Positions 8,566 through 16,338 are shown, counted from the stretch's first letter. The stretch: DNA of 18,837 bases from CAYSHJ01 sp964589725 (GCA_964589725.1 CAZPUJ010000140.1:1-18837), one strand, 5' to 3'. The notes: generated by a model from the letters alone, not told the origin. Numbers and translations are program-made.

Positions 8566-8572
8566 CTCCTTT
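8566..8572 (-). promoter_or_regulatory. Shine-Dalgarno site deciding the start at 8558
   Basis: AAAGGAG on the minus strand, about 8 nt before the ATG at 8558, favours this start over the longer in-frame option at 8603. Confidence 0.7.
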
Positions 8573-8716
8573 GTCGGAAAACGGCAGCGACGAAGTTTTT
8601 CATTTCCAGGTGAACACCGTCACTCCTTCGACGGCATCACCAACTCCGGAACCGCTTTGGCTCGGCGAAAATTGCCGCTGACGTTTGTCGGATGGCTTCG
8701 TGTGCGATGTCCGACG

Positions 8717-9328
8717 TCAAACGGCGGCAAACAAGTGATCCAGGCAAATCTGCGACCACGTTTCAAACTGTTCACGGTCGCGCAATAACTCTGCCGACGT
8801 GGCAAAGCCTGTCTGAATCATCGACTGTTCGCGTGGGAGAACTTTGGGCGCGTCGAGCTCAAAAACATGCACGATGCCCAGGTGAACTTTGCCAACTTCG
8901 GTCAAGTCGTCGTTGATCAGCCCGACACACGACTGGCGATAAGTCGATTCGATCACGACCTCCTCCTCGATCTCGCGGCGCATGCCTTCCAAGTACGACG
9001 AGCTATTGCTGTTCTCGTCGATCGACGAAATGTGTCCACCGATGCCGATCGACCGCTTGCTGTGCAGCCGGCTTTCGCCTTGTCCCGTGCCGCGCGTGTA
9101 ATGAAAGACTCGGCCGTCGCAGCGAAAGATGCAGTAGGGAATCAACTGCTTGAAGCTGGGATCTTTCTCCATGACGTCGCGCGGGCGATAACTGGTGTAC
9201 GCCGGATCGAGCAGCGTCTTGAGATACCATTCCGGGTTCGGGAAGAAGCCCTGAAAGTAACCCACCTCGTGAAACATCAACGTCGGAACGACCAGCACTT
9301 GCTCAACGGACGTGACAGCGGCAGTCAT
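8717..9328 (-). CDS. MutT/Nudix-like predicted phosphoesterase (COG4112 type)
   Basis: A 203-residue protein with a strong Shine-Dalgarno (AAGGAGGA about 6 nt before ATG 9328). The centre shows GIGGHI (95-100) and, after a Ser-rich stretch, RREIEEEV (117-124), corresponding to the RExxEE part of the Nudix box whose glutamates bind divalent metal. The usual Gly after EE is V125, and the spacing from the Gly to the RE element is longer than in the classical box. This agrees with the divergent group of predicted MutT-family phosphoesterases. The N-terminus (EQVLVVPTLMFHEVGYFQGF) and the part with YRPRDVMEKDPSFKQLIPY precede the Nudix core. It probably hydrolyses a nucleotide-linked pyrophosphate or phosphoester; the substrate is unknown. 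It lies 128 bp downstream of the sigma factor gene. Confidence 0.82.
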   Translation of the reverse strand: MTAAVTSVEQVLVVPTLMFHEVGYFQGFFPNPEWYLKTLLDPAYTSYRPRDVMEKDPSFKQLIPYCIFRCDGRVFHYTRGTGQGESRLHSKRSIGIGGHISSIDENSNSSSYLEGMRREIEEEVVIESTYRQSCVGLINDDLTEVGKVHLGIVHVFELDAPKVLPREQSMIQTGFATSAELLRDREQFETWSQICLDHLFAAV

Positions 9329-9456
9329 GACTCCTCCTTGGCCTCAGCGAGTCGCCGCGAATGAGCGCGGCTGATCAGCCCGCTCCGACACATGGCCCAG
9401 AACGGACGGGCCAGTATTTCAGCGAGTCGGCGTCAAAAAATCGACACCACGGCAAG

Positions 9457-10065
9457 TCATTGCTCGGACTCGGAAAACTCTTCTTCGTGCTTCAACATTC
9501 GTTGCAGCTTCTCGCGAAGTTCCAGCCGCGCTCGATGAATGCGGCTGCGGACCGTCCCGATCGGGCACTTGAGCAGTTCGGCGATTTCTTCGTACTTCAG
9601 TCCTTCCATTTCACACAATACCAGCGGCGTGCGGAATTCATCGGACAACTGAGCGAGTGCCGCGCGGACGATCCGTTGCCGTTCCGCTTGCTCGAGTGGT
9701 TGTTCCGGGCGCGCGTCTCGGCGGAGATCGGCGGGTTCGGTGCCGATTCGCTCTTTGGCCGCGTCGATCGAGGCTCCCAGCGAGCGGACGCGCCGCCGAA
9801 AATTCACCGCCGCGTTCATCGCAATGCGGAACAGCCACGAATAGAACTGTGCGTCGCCGCGAAACGTGCTGAGCTTTTGAAAAGCCAGCACGAACGCATC
9901 CTGAGCGACATCCTTTGCGTCTTCCGCCGATCCCAGCATGTGGACCAGCGAGTGATACAGCCGGTTCTGATAACGGGAAACCAGCTCGCCGAACGCTGCC
10001 GTGTCGCCCGCCAGCGAGGCGGCGATCAATTCTGTGTCACTGCGTTGAGCCGGCAGTTCGTCCAA
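9457..10065 (-). CDS. ECF-family RNA polymerase sigma factor (RpoE-like)
   Basis: A 202-residue protein with region 2 at about 18-90 (FGELVSRYQNRLYHSLVHML, AEDAKDVAQDAFVLAF, YSWLFRIAMNAAVNFRRR), which binds core polymerase and the -10 element. Region 4 is at about 135-190 (LSDEFRTPLVLCEMEGLKYEEIAELL, GTVRSRIHRAR), which binds the -35 element. The only start ahead of the conserved part is TTG at 10065; an in-frame stop lies three codons before it and the first internal Met is at residue 43. No anti-sigma gene with a zinc-binding or membrane domain lies on either side: upstream is lgt and downstream the Nudix-like gene. The acidic tail (HEEEFSESEQ) is short and not a known regulatory extension. 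The regulon cannot be inferred. Confidence 0.93.
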   Translation of the reverse strand: MDELPAQRSDTELIAASLAGDTAAFGELVSRYQNRLYHSLVHMLGSAEDAKDVAQDAFVLAFQKLSTFRGDAQFYSWLFRIAMNAAVNFRRRVRSLGASIDAAKERIGTEPADLRRDARPEQPLEQAERQRIVRAALAQLSDEFRTPLVLCEMEGLKYEEIAELLKCPIGTVRSRIHRARLELREKLQRMLKHEEEFSESEQ

Positions 10066-10076
10066 GGTGGTGACTT

Positions 10077-10104
10077 AATGACAAATGACAAATGACGGAT
10101 GACC
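10077..10104. repeat. Four tandem heptamers
   Basis: Four consecutive 7-mers fit [AG]ATGAC[AGC]: AATGACA, AATGACA, AATGACG, GATGACC. They lie just upstream of the sigma-factor TTG start, between lgt and the sigma gene. I recall similar heptamer runs as common intergenic repeats in planctomycetes. They could alter transcription or translation of the sigma gene if copy number varies. Confidence 0.7.
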
Positions 10105-10142
10105 CACGACAATCGTCAGGATGACATTCGAACGCTCGCCGA

Positions 10143-11225
10143 TCAACCCGCCGAGACTCGCTGCGGGTGACCGGGCACTCGGCACGGAGCACTTACCTTC
10201 GGCAGCCGCATCGTCGCCAATCCGATTCCGCCCGCCAGCGTCAGCAGACTGATCCATTGAGCAATCGTCAGTGACGTGCCAAATTGACCCATCTCGTCAC
10301 CGCGCAGCCGTTCGATCAAGAAACGAGTGATCGGATACGTCAGCAACGCGAGCGTCACGACTGAACCGTCGCGAGCTCGCACCGGGTAATAGGCCCACGT
10401 CAGCCAGCAGAGCAACAACGCGTCCAGAACGCTGTAAAGCTGCGTCGGGTGAATCGGCAAACTGGCCACAGCATCGGCAGGTAGAAAACCTCGCGACTGC
10501 TGCGCGTGAAACGGAACACTATCAAATGGGAACGTCACGGCCCACGGCAGCTCACAACGATCGCCGAAACAGCAGCCGTACAAAAAGCAGCCGAGTCGGC
10601 CGCAGGCGATCCCCAAAAAGATTGACGGCACGAGGATGTCACCTAACTTCCAAGCGTGCAGTTTTCGAGTTCGACAGAACCACCAAAACGCGATCGCACC
10701 GCCCATCAGGCCACCGAACAAAACCAAGCCCCCGTCCGGCAGATTAATCGCGGCCTTCAAATAGTCTCCCGCCGTCACGCACTGTGCGAAGACTCGGTCG
10801 CCGTGTTGAATCAAATAGAACAACCGTCCGCCACCGACCCCCGAGACCACGAACCACAAGGTCAAATCCCAAATCGTCTCCGGCGGAAATCCTTCGCGCG
10901 CGGCGCGACGACTCGCCAGCAGCGTGGCCAAAACAAAGCCCACGCACATCATGAAGCCATAACCGTACACCGGAATCGACGGCTGATCGCCGAATTGAGC
11001 CGCCAGTCGCGGAGCCAGCACGCTCGCGGCACCGAGAATGCCAAACGTCACCAAGTCCGCCAATGGCGGAAGGCCGAATCCGCCGCGATGACTTCGCCAC
11101 AACCAAACGATTCCGATCACCAACCACACCGCGAACAAGAGGCCGAAGCCGAACACCGGCCACGTCCCAAGCGGTCCCAGGTCGAGCGATCCGTTCAGTG
11201 GGATGCGAAACAGAATTGGCCGCAT
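10143..11225 (-). CDS. lgt: Prolipoprotein diacylglyceryl transferase, N-terminally extended
   Basis: Lgt moves diacylglycerol from phosphatidylglycerol to the lipobox Cys of prelipoproteins in the inner membrane. Recognisable motifs are GGRLFYLIQH (132-141), GGLVLFGGLMGG (165-176), CGRLGCFLYGCCFG (208-221), HPTQLY (259-264) and RFLIERLRGDE (301-311). At 360 residues it is 70-100 longer than usual. The additional N-terminal 85 residues hold another pair of membrane segments that resemble the normal first module. The position of the E. coli His103 (SFHGG) is Phe170 here. The ATG at 11225 has AAGGA about 10 nt upstream. panC ends only 22 bp before it, so the two are probably one transcript. The last residues (PCRVPGHPQRVSAG) are unlike the family and may derive from repeat sequence. 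Confidence 0.93.
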   Translation of the reverse strand: MRPILFRIPLNGSLDLGPLGTWPVFGFGLLFAVWLVIGIVWLWRSHRGGFGLPPLADLVTFGILGAASVLAPRLAAQFGDQPSIPVYGYGFMMCVGFVLATLLASRRAAREGFPPETIWDLTLWFVVSGVGGGRLFYLIQHGDRVFAQCVTAGDYLKAAINLPDGGLVLFGGLMGGAIAFWWFCRTRKLHAWKLGDILVPSIFLGIACGRLGCFLYGCCFGDRCELPWAVTFPFDSVPFHAQQSRGFLPADAVASLPIHPTQLYSVLDALLLCWLTWAYYPVRARDGSVVTLALLTYPITRFLIERLRGDEMGQFGTSLTIAQWISLLTLAGGIGLATMRLPKVSAPCRVPGHPQRVSAG

Positions 11226-11247
11226 GACTTCCGTCCTTATGCGCCGG

Positions 11248-12120
11248 TCAGGGAATCAGCATGTTGTCGATCAGTCGAGTCGAGCCAACACGAGCGGCGA
11301 CCAACGCAACCATGCTCGCCGCAGGCTCCGTTAATTCGATCAACGTTTCGGCATCGGCGATCGTGGCGTAATCGACCGTCACGGCCTGAGTCAATTCCAT
11401 TTCCGACTGCATCGCCTGACGCACGGCGGCCAAGTCCCTTTCGCCATTGCCGACGCGATCTCGCGCCAGACACAAGGCGCGATGCAGCGACAACCCCGAC
11501 GTTCGCTCGGCCGGACTGAGGTAGGCGTTGCGACTGCTCAAGGCCAAACCGTCCCGCTCACGCACCGTCGGACACGTCACGATTGCGACCGGCATGTCGA
11601 GATCTCGACACATGCGGCGGATCAAAGCTTGTTGCTGATAATCCTTTTGCCCGAAGTAGGCTCGATCCGGGGCAACGAGGTTCAGCAGCTTGGTCACGAC
11701 CGTCACCACTCCCCGAAAATGCTCCGGCCGCACCGCACCTTCCCAACCTGCCGACAGACCTCGCACCTCGACAAAGGTCGCAAAGTCGGCCGGGTACATC
11801 GACTCGCGAGCCGGACAAAAGAGCAAGTCAACGCCAGCCAATCGGCACAACTCGGCATCCGTCGCGAATGGTCGCGGATACCGAGCATAATCTTCCTGCG
11901 GCCCGAACTGCGTCGGATTGACGAACAGCGTCACGACGACGAAATCGCATTCCGCGCGAGCTCGCTCGATTAAGCTGACGTGCCCGGCGTGCAAAGCTCC
12001 CATCGTGGGAACACAGCCGACCAATTGACCGTCTCGCCGCGCAACCGACACGGCTCGACGCAGTTCCGCCGAATCAGGTGTGCTGCACAAGAAGGGGGAT
12101 CTCTGACTGTCTTCGACCAA
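11248..12120 (-). CDS. panC: Pantoate-beta-alanine ligase (pantothenate synthetase)
   Basis: PanC joins pantoate and beta-alanine using ATP, the last step of vitamin B5 synthesis for CoA and acyl carrier protein. Family motifs are all present: PTMGALHAGH (38-47) with the nucleotidyl-transferase HxGH-type signature, VNPTQF (67-72), RPEHFRGV (131-138), FGQKDYQQ (156-163) and RERDGLALSSRN (187-198). The longest start is TTG 12120 (290 residues). TTG 12090 gives 280 residues and places PTMG at residue 28, as in E. coli PanC, so it may be the real start. Neither has a clear Shine-Dalgarno and no ATG is available. It lies upstream of lgt in the same direction. No panB or panD is visible in the window. 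Confidence 0.95.
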   Translation of the reverse strand: MVEDSQRSPFLCSTPDSAELRRAVSVARRDGQLVGCVPTMGALHAGHVSLIERARAECDFVVVTLFVNPTQFGPQEDYARYPRPFATDAELCRLAGVDLLFCPARESMYPADFATFVEVRGLSAGWEGAVRPEHFRGVVTVVTKLLNLVAPDRAYFGQKDYQQQALIRRMCRDLDMPVAIVTCPTVRERDGLALSSRNAYLSPAERTSGLSLHRALCLARDRVGNGERDLAAVRQAMQSEMELTQAVTVDYATIADAETLIELTEPAASMVALVAARVGSTRLIDNMLIP

Positions 12121-12308
12121 CGGATGACGCTCCGGTTCCAGCGCAACGCGGATGAGAAACCCAGCCGCTTGGAGAAGCCGGGCTACTCGCAGATTCTAGT
12201 CCGCATGGCGCACGCGTTCGTAGCTGAATTCGCCAGAATTCATCCGGTGCGTGGGCATTGCGTTCGAAATCTGGTGAATTCGGCCACATCAGTCTGTCAA
12301 GCGGCCAC

Positions 12309-12343
12309 AAAAAAGCACGGTCAGCTGGATGCTTACCGTGCTT
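12309..12343 (-). terminator. Intrinsic terminator of the DUF1571 gene
   Basis: On the minus strand AAGCACGGT (12343-12335) pairs perfectly with ACCGTGCTT (12321-12313) across a 13-nt loop and runs into six T residues (12314-12309). It lies about 50 bp after the stop of the DUF1571 gene and separates it from panC. Confidence 0.85.
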
Positions 12344-12390
12344 GATCACATACGCATTGCCCGTTTGGACAAGTCCATCGCGATATCGGA

Positions 12391-13236
12391 TTAGAATCCG
12401 TAAGTCTTGTTAGCCGGATCGAAGTCGAGATCCGACAGCCCGGCGTTCGTCTTGATGTTTGAGTACGTGTACTCTTCGATGATCGGGAGTTTATCCGCTG
12501 TTTTGGTTGGGAAGCCGAACTGTTCGACGCGTACCGGCAGGCCGCTGTCCTTGGCGACGTAGAGTCGCGTCATGTGAAATTTGGCATGCGGGATCTGCTT
12601 CGGAAAGCTGGTTTCGGTGACTTTGCACTCGACGCCGTTTATTTTCGCGTTCGGGAAGAACTTCACGATGAGGTCGTCATGCTTCTCGTCCGCTTGCCAT
12701 TGCTCGACGACCTTCGCCAGCATGTTGTTCATGCCGAGCATCGTCAGCGGATACCGATTCTCTTCCATCGCGTCCTTGCTGGTGGGCACGAGCTTGATCG
12801 TGCCGACGATGGACGCAATCCCTTCGCTGTGCGCGAGCAGTTTTCCCTTGTTCAGTCCATCGACATAAATCACCTCGCGTCCAGCGTGCGGTCGCAGGTA
12901 CTTGATATAAACGCTGAACGGCTGCTCGCGGAGCTTCACATGCATTTCGGATTCGAGCAGTTTCTTGCCGACCAGCTCACGCTTGGTGAAGGTGGCTTCG
13001 TAGTCCTTGACCTTTTTCAAAATCTCTTGAGTCTCGCGAGCCAGTTTGATGGCGGCAGCCAGCTTCGGCGCGTCGCCCGTCGTGGTCACATCCGCGCGCT
13101 TGGCGACTTTCGGAACCGACTGGTCGTCGGCGAACACCGACACCGAACACCAAGCCGGCAAAGCGAGTGCGGCGGCCGCCGCGGATTTTTGCAAAAAGGC
13201 ACGACGCTCAATTTTCGTGAACTCACGGCCATTCAT
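12391..13236 (-). CDS. DUF1571 family exported protein
   Basis: A 281-residue protein. ATG 13236 is preceded by AAAAGGAG at 5 nt, a good ribosome site. The N-terminus has a twin-arginine-like signal (ERRAFLQKSAAAAALALPAW, RR at 11-12) with a likely cleavage after VFA (36). This suggests Tat export of a folded protein, although a Sec route is not excluded. The mature part (KKVKDYEATFTKRELVGKKLL, then MHVKLREQPFSVYIKYL, GREVIYVDGLNKGKLLAH and a C-terminal IIEEYTYSNIKTNAGLSDLDFDP) matches the planctomycete-enriched DUF1571 family, whose beta-rich fold I take to be related to lipoprotein carrier-like LolA/LolB domains. Its role is unknown; periplasmic lipid or lipoprotein handling is a guess. It is a single gene ended by its own terminator. 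Confidence 0.85.
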   Translation of the reverse strand: MNGREFTKIERRAFLQKSAAAAALALPAWCSVSVFADDQSVPKVAKRADVTTTGDAPKLAAAIKLARETQEILKKVKDYEATFTKRELVGKKLLESEMHVKLREQPFSVYIKYLRPHAGREVIYVDGLNKGKLLAHSEGIASIVGTIKLVPTSKDAMEENRYPLTMLGMNNMLAKVVEQWQADEKHDDLIVKFFPNAKINGVECKVTETSFPKQIPHAKFHMTRLYVAKDSGLPVRVEQFGFPTKTADKLPIIEEYTYSNIKTNAGLSDLDFDPANKTYGF

Positions 13237-13718
13237 AAAAACTCCTTTTCATTCTTCCTCCCAATGTTCGTGCGACGTTTTCCCGCCGAGGGACGCCGTC
13301 CGAACGACAGAGGTAGTGGATGCTATTGGGGATTCCGCGAAGCACAAGCCTCTGGCGACATTCTTCCGATTCTGTGAGGGCACTTACCTCGCGGAATCTG
13401 CTCGATTTCCTATCGGACGGACGAGAACGGCCGCTACATCGGCCCCGCGCGTCCGAACAGGAATCGCAAGTGGCGGCATCGCGACGACCGTTGCCGCCTC
13501 TGTGATCGGCATGGTTTCACAAGCCACAGATGCACTGACCGGGAGAGACACGGAAAATGGGTAGGAAATAGGCTCGGCAAGAAACAATGTGGGCGGGGAA
13601 GAGGGAACTCAGAAACTGCGATTGAAGCGTTTCCGCAGATCGGCCTAACATCGTGGCCGTGCGTGCTCGACAGGAAAGTGAGCACCCACATCCCGACCGA
13701 ACAGGGAGGTTCGAACGG
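13237..13718. other. Divergent intergenic region, no convincing gene
   Basis: This 480-bp stretch lies between divergently transcribed genes and must carry both promoters. Open frames here have no ribosome site or family resemblance. It holds a 10-bp perfect inverted repeat (13331-13340 with 13389-13398, GATTCCGCGA) around a 48-nt spacer. It also holds a 7-bp pair in gtggcggca...tgccgcc near 13470-13500. A phrase near 13520 (ccacagatgcactgacc) resembles a common planctomycete intergenic repeat as I remember it. Confidence 0.5.
13704..13709 (+). promoter_or_regulatory. Shine-Dalgarno site deciding the start at 13719
   Basis: GGGAGG lies 9 nt before ATG 13719 and favours this start over the GTG at 13653, which would place 22 polar residues before the hydrophobic anchor. 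Confidence 0.6.
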
Positions 13719-14459
13719 ATGCGTTCTCGCTCTGGCAATCCGCTGTCTACGTTGTTGTTGTCGGTGCCGCTGCTGGCGATGCCGCTGATGGCCGTGTTTG
13801 GCGTCCCGCAATTTGTGCCCGTGATCGCGTCGTCGATGAGCGAGCACAAATCGGAACGGGATGCTCCGCCGCGATGGGAGACCGTCGGCGAATCGCTCGC
13901 CATGAATCCCTTGCCGGACGCACGGTCACATTCGCGCGCCGATCTACGACAGGACGAGCGTTTGGATAACTTGTTTCGTACCGCCTTGCCGAGTCGATTC
14001 GCCGATCAGCCTGCTCGACTTCATCAGGTGGAGCCGTCGAGCACCTCCGACGTTTCCGCCGCGGAAGGTCGCCCTCGGGTCGTGGACCTGTTTGCCACGG
14101 AACCAGGCGCGATTGAACTCACAAGTTTCAGCGACCGCCCACAAGCCACGTCACCTGTCCGAGAGGCCTCGCGGGACGTCGACGTTCGTCCCGGATTCTT
14201 GCGGTCCCCAAAGTCGGGTTACGAGCGGTCATTGGCGGGGCTGACGTGGCGACAGGCGGTTCACCGGTTGAATGACTTGGGAATTCATCGTTTTCGCCTG
14301 GAGCCGGGCCAGGACGAGGCGGACTTTCATTTCGCCTGTGAGTTCTCGCCGGACAACGATCCGCGCATCACGCGGCGTTTCGAAGCCGAAGCGGCCGAAC
14401 CGCTGCAGGCGGTCGAACTCGTCCTGCGACAGATCGACGAGTGGAATGACCAACGCTGA
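13719..14459 (+). CDS. Membrane-anchored hypothetical protein
   Basis: A 246-residue protein. It begins MRSRSGNPLSTLLLSVPLLAMPLMAVFGVP, a short positive N-terminus followed by one hydrophobic segment that could be a signal anchor or uncleaved signal peptide. The middle (about 40-165) is hydrophilic, Ser/Arg/Asp-rich and probably disordered. The C-terminal 75 residues look folded: SLAGLTWRQAVHRLNDLGIHRFRLEPG, DEADFHFACEFSPDNDPRITRRFEAEAAEPLQAVELVLRQIDEW. This tail is the part most likely to be conserved. I do not recognise the family. It stands 67 bp upstream of scpB on the same strand and may share its transcript; the intervening sequence holds a weak GCCTCTC/GAGAGGC pairing. Confidence 0.75.
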   Translation: MRSRSGNPLSTLLLSVPLLAMPLMAVFGVPQFVPVIASSMSEHKSERDAPPRWETVGESLAMNPLPDARSHSRADLRQDERLDNLFRTALPSRFADQPARLHQVEPSSTSDVSAAEGRPRVVDLFATEPGAIELTSFSDRPQATSPVREASRDVDVRPGFLRSPKSGYERSLAGLTWRQAVHRLNDLGIHRFRLEPGQDEADFHFACEFSPDNDPRITRRFEAEAAEPLQAVELVLRQIDEWNDQR

Positions 14460-14526
14460 TCGACGTGTGTGTGATTGTTCTCGCCTCTCTCAAGTAGCGA
14501 GACAAAGGTGAGAGGCTTGCCGTCCG

Positions 14527-15312
14527 ATGACTGAGTTTCACAGACGCGGCCTGGCAAGCGCGACGCAAAATTGTGGCGTGCAAGTGCGCGCCAGAACCTT
14601 ATCCCCACTCACAAAGTCTCCCGACTCGCCGGGCTTCGTTTGGAATTTTTTCTCAAGGCCGGCACAGTCTCGCGACAGCAGCGAAAATCTTGCGACGGAC
14701 CTTCGCCGACGGTCGACCAAAATGGCTCGATTGGAGGCGGTCTTGTTCGTGGCGGACGAGCCACTGGCTTTGCGACGGCTAGCGCAACTTGCCACATTGG
14801 TCGACGTCACGGAAGTCAAGCTGTTGATCGACCAACTCAACGTTGCGTACCAAGCGACGAATTCAGCGTTTCAGGTCGAGCGTGTGGCGACGGGATTTCG
14901 ACTGCTGACACGGCGTCCATTTGTCTATTGGCTCGACAAATTGCATCAGCGACAGACGGCACTGAGACTGACACCTCCGATGCTGGAAACACTGGCGATC
15001 GTCGCGTACCGGCAGCCGCTGACGCGCGCCGATATCGAAGCTGTGCGCGGAGTGCAATCGGCCGAGATGCTCAAGCAACTGATGGACCGCGAACTTGTTC
15101 GGATCGCCGGCGAAGACAATTCGCTGGGCCGGCCATTCTTGTATGAGACGACGCGAAAGTTTCTCGAACTGTACGGCCTGCAAACGCTCGACGACCTGCC
15201 GATGTCCGAGCGGCTGCGACGTGTCGGGACCGAAACGACAGATATGGCAGCAGCCGATGCGGCGGAGGCCGCGTCGCCGCAAGCCGACGAATGTGCCGAC
15301 AAGTTCACTTGA
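14527..15312 (+). CDS. scpB: Segregation and condensation protein B
   Basis: ScpB binds the kleisin ScpA and, with Smc, forms the bacterial condensin that compacts and separates chromosomes. The region from about residue 66 matches the family: MARLEAVLFVADEPLALRRLAQLATL, a first winged helix, then LRLTPPMLETLAIVAYRQPLTRADIEAVRGVQSAEMLKQLMDRELVRIAG and GRPFLYETTRKFLELYGLQTLDDLP for the second. The ATG at 14527 gives 261 residues with a 65-residue N-terminal extension of low resemblance; ATG 14722 (196 residues, the normal family size) is a real alternative. Neither has a strong ribosome site. The C-terminus is Ala/Asp-rich. scpA is not in the window, so the usual scpA-scpB pairing is broken here. 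Confidence 0.92.
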   Translation: MTEFHRRGLASATQNCGVQVRARTLSPLTKSPDSPGFVWNFFSRPAQSRDSSENLATDLRRRSTKMARLEAVLFVADEPLALRRLAQLATLVDVTEVKLLIDQLNVAYQATNSAFQVERVATGFRLLTRRPFVYWLDKLHQRQTALRLTPPMLETLAIVAYRQPLTRADIEAVRGVQSAEMLKQLMDRELVRIAGEDNSLGRPFLYETTRKFLELYGLQTLDDLPMSERLRRVGTETTDMAAADAAEAASPQADECADKFT

Positions 15313-15686
15313 GCCGATCATCCGGACGCCTGCAGCAGGCGCGATGATTCGTGGCCCGTTTCGATGTTCGGTCCACTTCGCGCAAACGGCACGACCGCAT
15401 GACTCCGCATGTCCAGACCGTTGGCGTTGCCTGACATTGTCGGCATGAACGGCATTGACCGGCCGGTTGGGTACGCTCGGCAGAACGGCCACAACGGTCG
15501 CATTGCCGATCTCAGGCTATTTCGGTGCGTTGAGAGAGTCCGCCCGCAGTCCGTGGAACTCAAAAGCTTTCAGCTCAATTCGTTTGCTTTTTGACCAACC
15601 GTCGAGCCGATCTTTCACGCGGCTGAAGCGAACAACGTCCGCCAAGGACGGACAACGCGAACAGCCAGCGATGAAAGCCCTCAACC
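15313..15686 (+). other. Gene-free stretch with one stem-loop after scpB
   Basis: No open frame here has a ribosome site or recognisable product. A compact hairpin (CGCCTG-cag-CAGGCG, 15327-15341), flanked by a further ATCAT/ATGAT pairing, lies 15 bp after the scpB stop. It lacks a T-tract, so a terminator role is only possible. The remainder must contain the promoter of the lipoprotein gene if that gene is not read through. Confidence 0.4.
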
Positions 15687-16247
15687 ATGTTCTCTCGCTC
15701 GATCACTGACGTTGCCTTGACCGGTGGCCTGATCGTGGCGATGGGAATGGGGACCGGCTGTCAGACGCAACAAATACTCCGTAGTGACAATCACCGCTCG
15801 TCGTTCCGAGCAACGCGGGCACATAACCCGCGACCGCGAGACTTTGACGAGGGGAGCGACCTCCAGGACCATCCTCCGGAGACGACCACCGAACCACGAT
15901 TCCCGTTTTGGACGGAACCGGACCCCCCAACGACGGTTGTCCCCGAATCAAGACCTTTGCCAGCCCCTCCGGCCGACGAATTCGCAGTACTTCGACCGAG
16001 ACCGGACTGGATTCCAGCACGCCCGAAAGATGCGACGAAGGAAGTCTCTCAATTTGAACCGCTCGCCAGCACCAACGAGACCGATGACTCCGAATTGCCG
16101 CCAGCACGGGTGACTTACAACACGACGGAGAACTCGGCCGGCGAACCGTACCAAGCCACCACGATCAGTCGACCACAACCGCGATTGTTCCGCCTGGCGG
16201 GCACCGCGAAAGACGTGTTTGAGACGATGAAACGCAAGCTGCCCTAG
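15687..16247 (+). CDS. Small proline-rich lipoprotein, hypothetical
   Basis: A 186-residue protein. The N-terminus MFSRSITDVALTGGLIVAMGMGTGCQTQQ has a hydrophobic core ending in a lipobox-like GTGC, so the Cys at residue 25 is a likely lipidation site for Lgt and signal peptidase II. The remainder is Pro/Thr/Glu/Arg-rich with little predicted structure (for example WTEPDPPTTVVPESRPLPAPP). It ends in a short basic helix (RLAGTAKDVFETMKRKLP). No family is recognised. There is no clear Shine-Dalgarno at ATG 15687, so the start is less certain, but the lipobox placement supports it. A strong intrinsic terminator lies about 90 bp downstream. Confidence 0.7.
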   Translation: MFSRSITDVALTGGLIVAMGMGTGCQTQQILRSDNHRSSFRATRAHNPRPRDFDEGSDLQDHPPETTTEPRFPFWTEPDPPTTVVPESRPLPAPPADEFAVLRPRPDWIPARPKDATKEVSQFEPLASTNETDDSELPPARVTYNTTENSAGEPYQATTISRPQPRLFRLAGTAKDVFETMKRKLP

Positions 16248-16338
16248 CAGGAGACCCCGTCCCGCCGCGGCGATTTGAGTGCGAATGAGCCCCGTCGATT
16301 ACGCCCCTGAGCCAATACAACGCGTCCTTGGGGCTGGG

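Noticed and set aside
7776..8681. A 301-codon plus-strand frame opposite the exported YbjN-like gene
   Set aside because: The minus frame has a strong Shine-Dalgarno and a signal peptide; the plus frame has neither.
10656..11519. A 287-codon plus-strand frame opposite lgt and panC
   Set aside because: It crosses the boundary of two well-supported opposite-strand genes and its translation is Arg/Gln/Pro-rich noise.
12574..13377. A 267-codon plus-strand frame opposite the DUF1571 gene
   Set aside because: The minus-strand gene has a ribosome site, Tat-like signal and terminator; the plus frame has no support.
15409..15709. Small open frames between scpB and the lipoprotein gene
   Set aside because: No ribosome site, no recognisable protein and overlapping alternatives in different frames.
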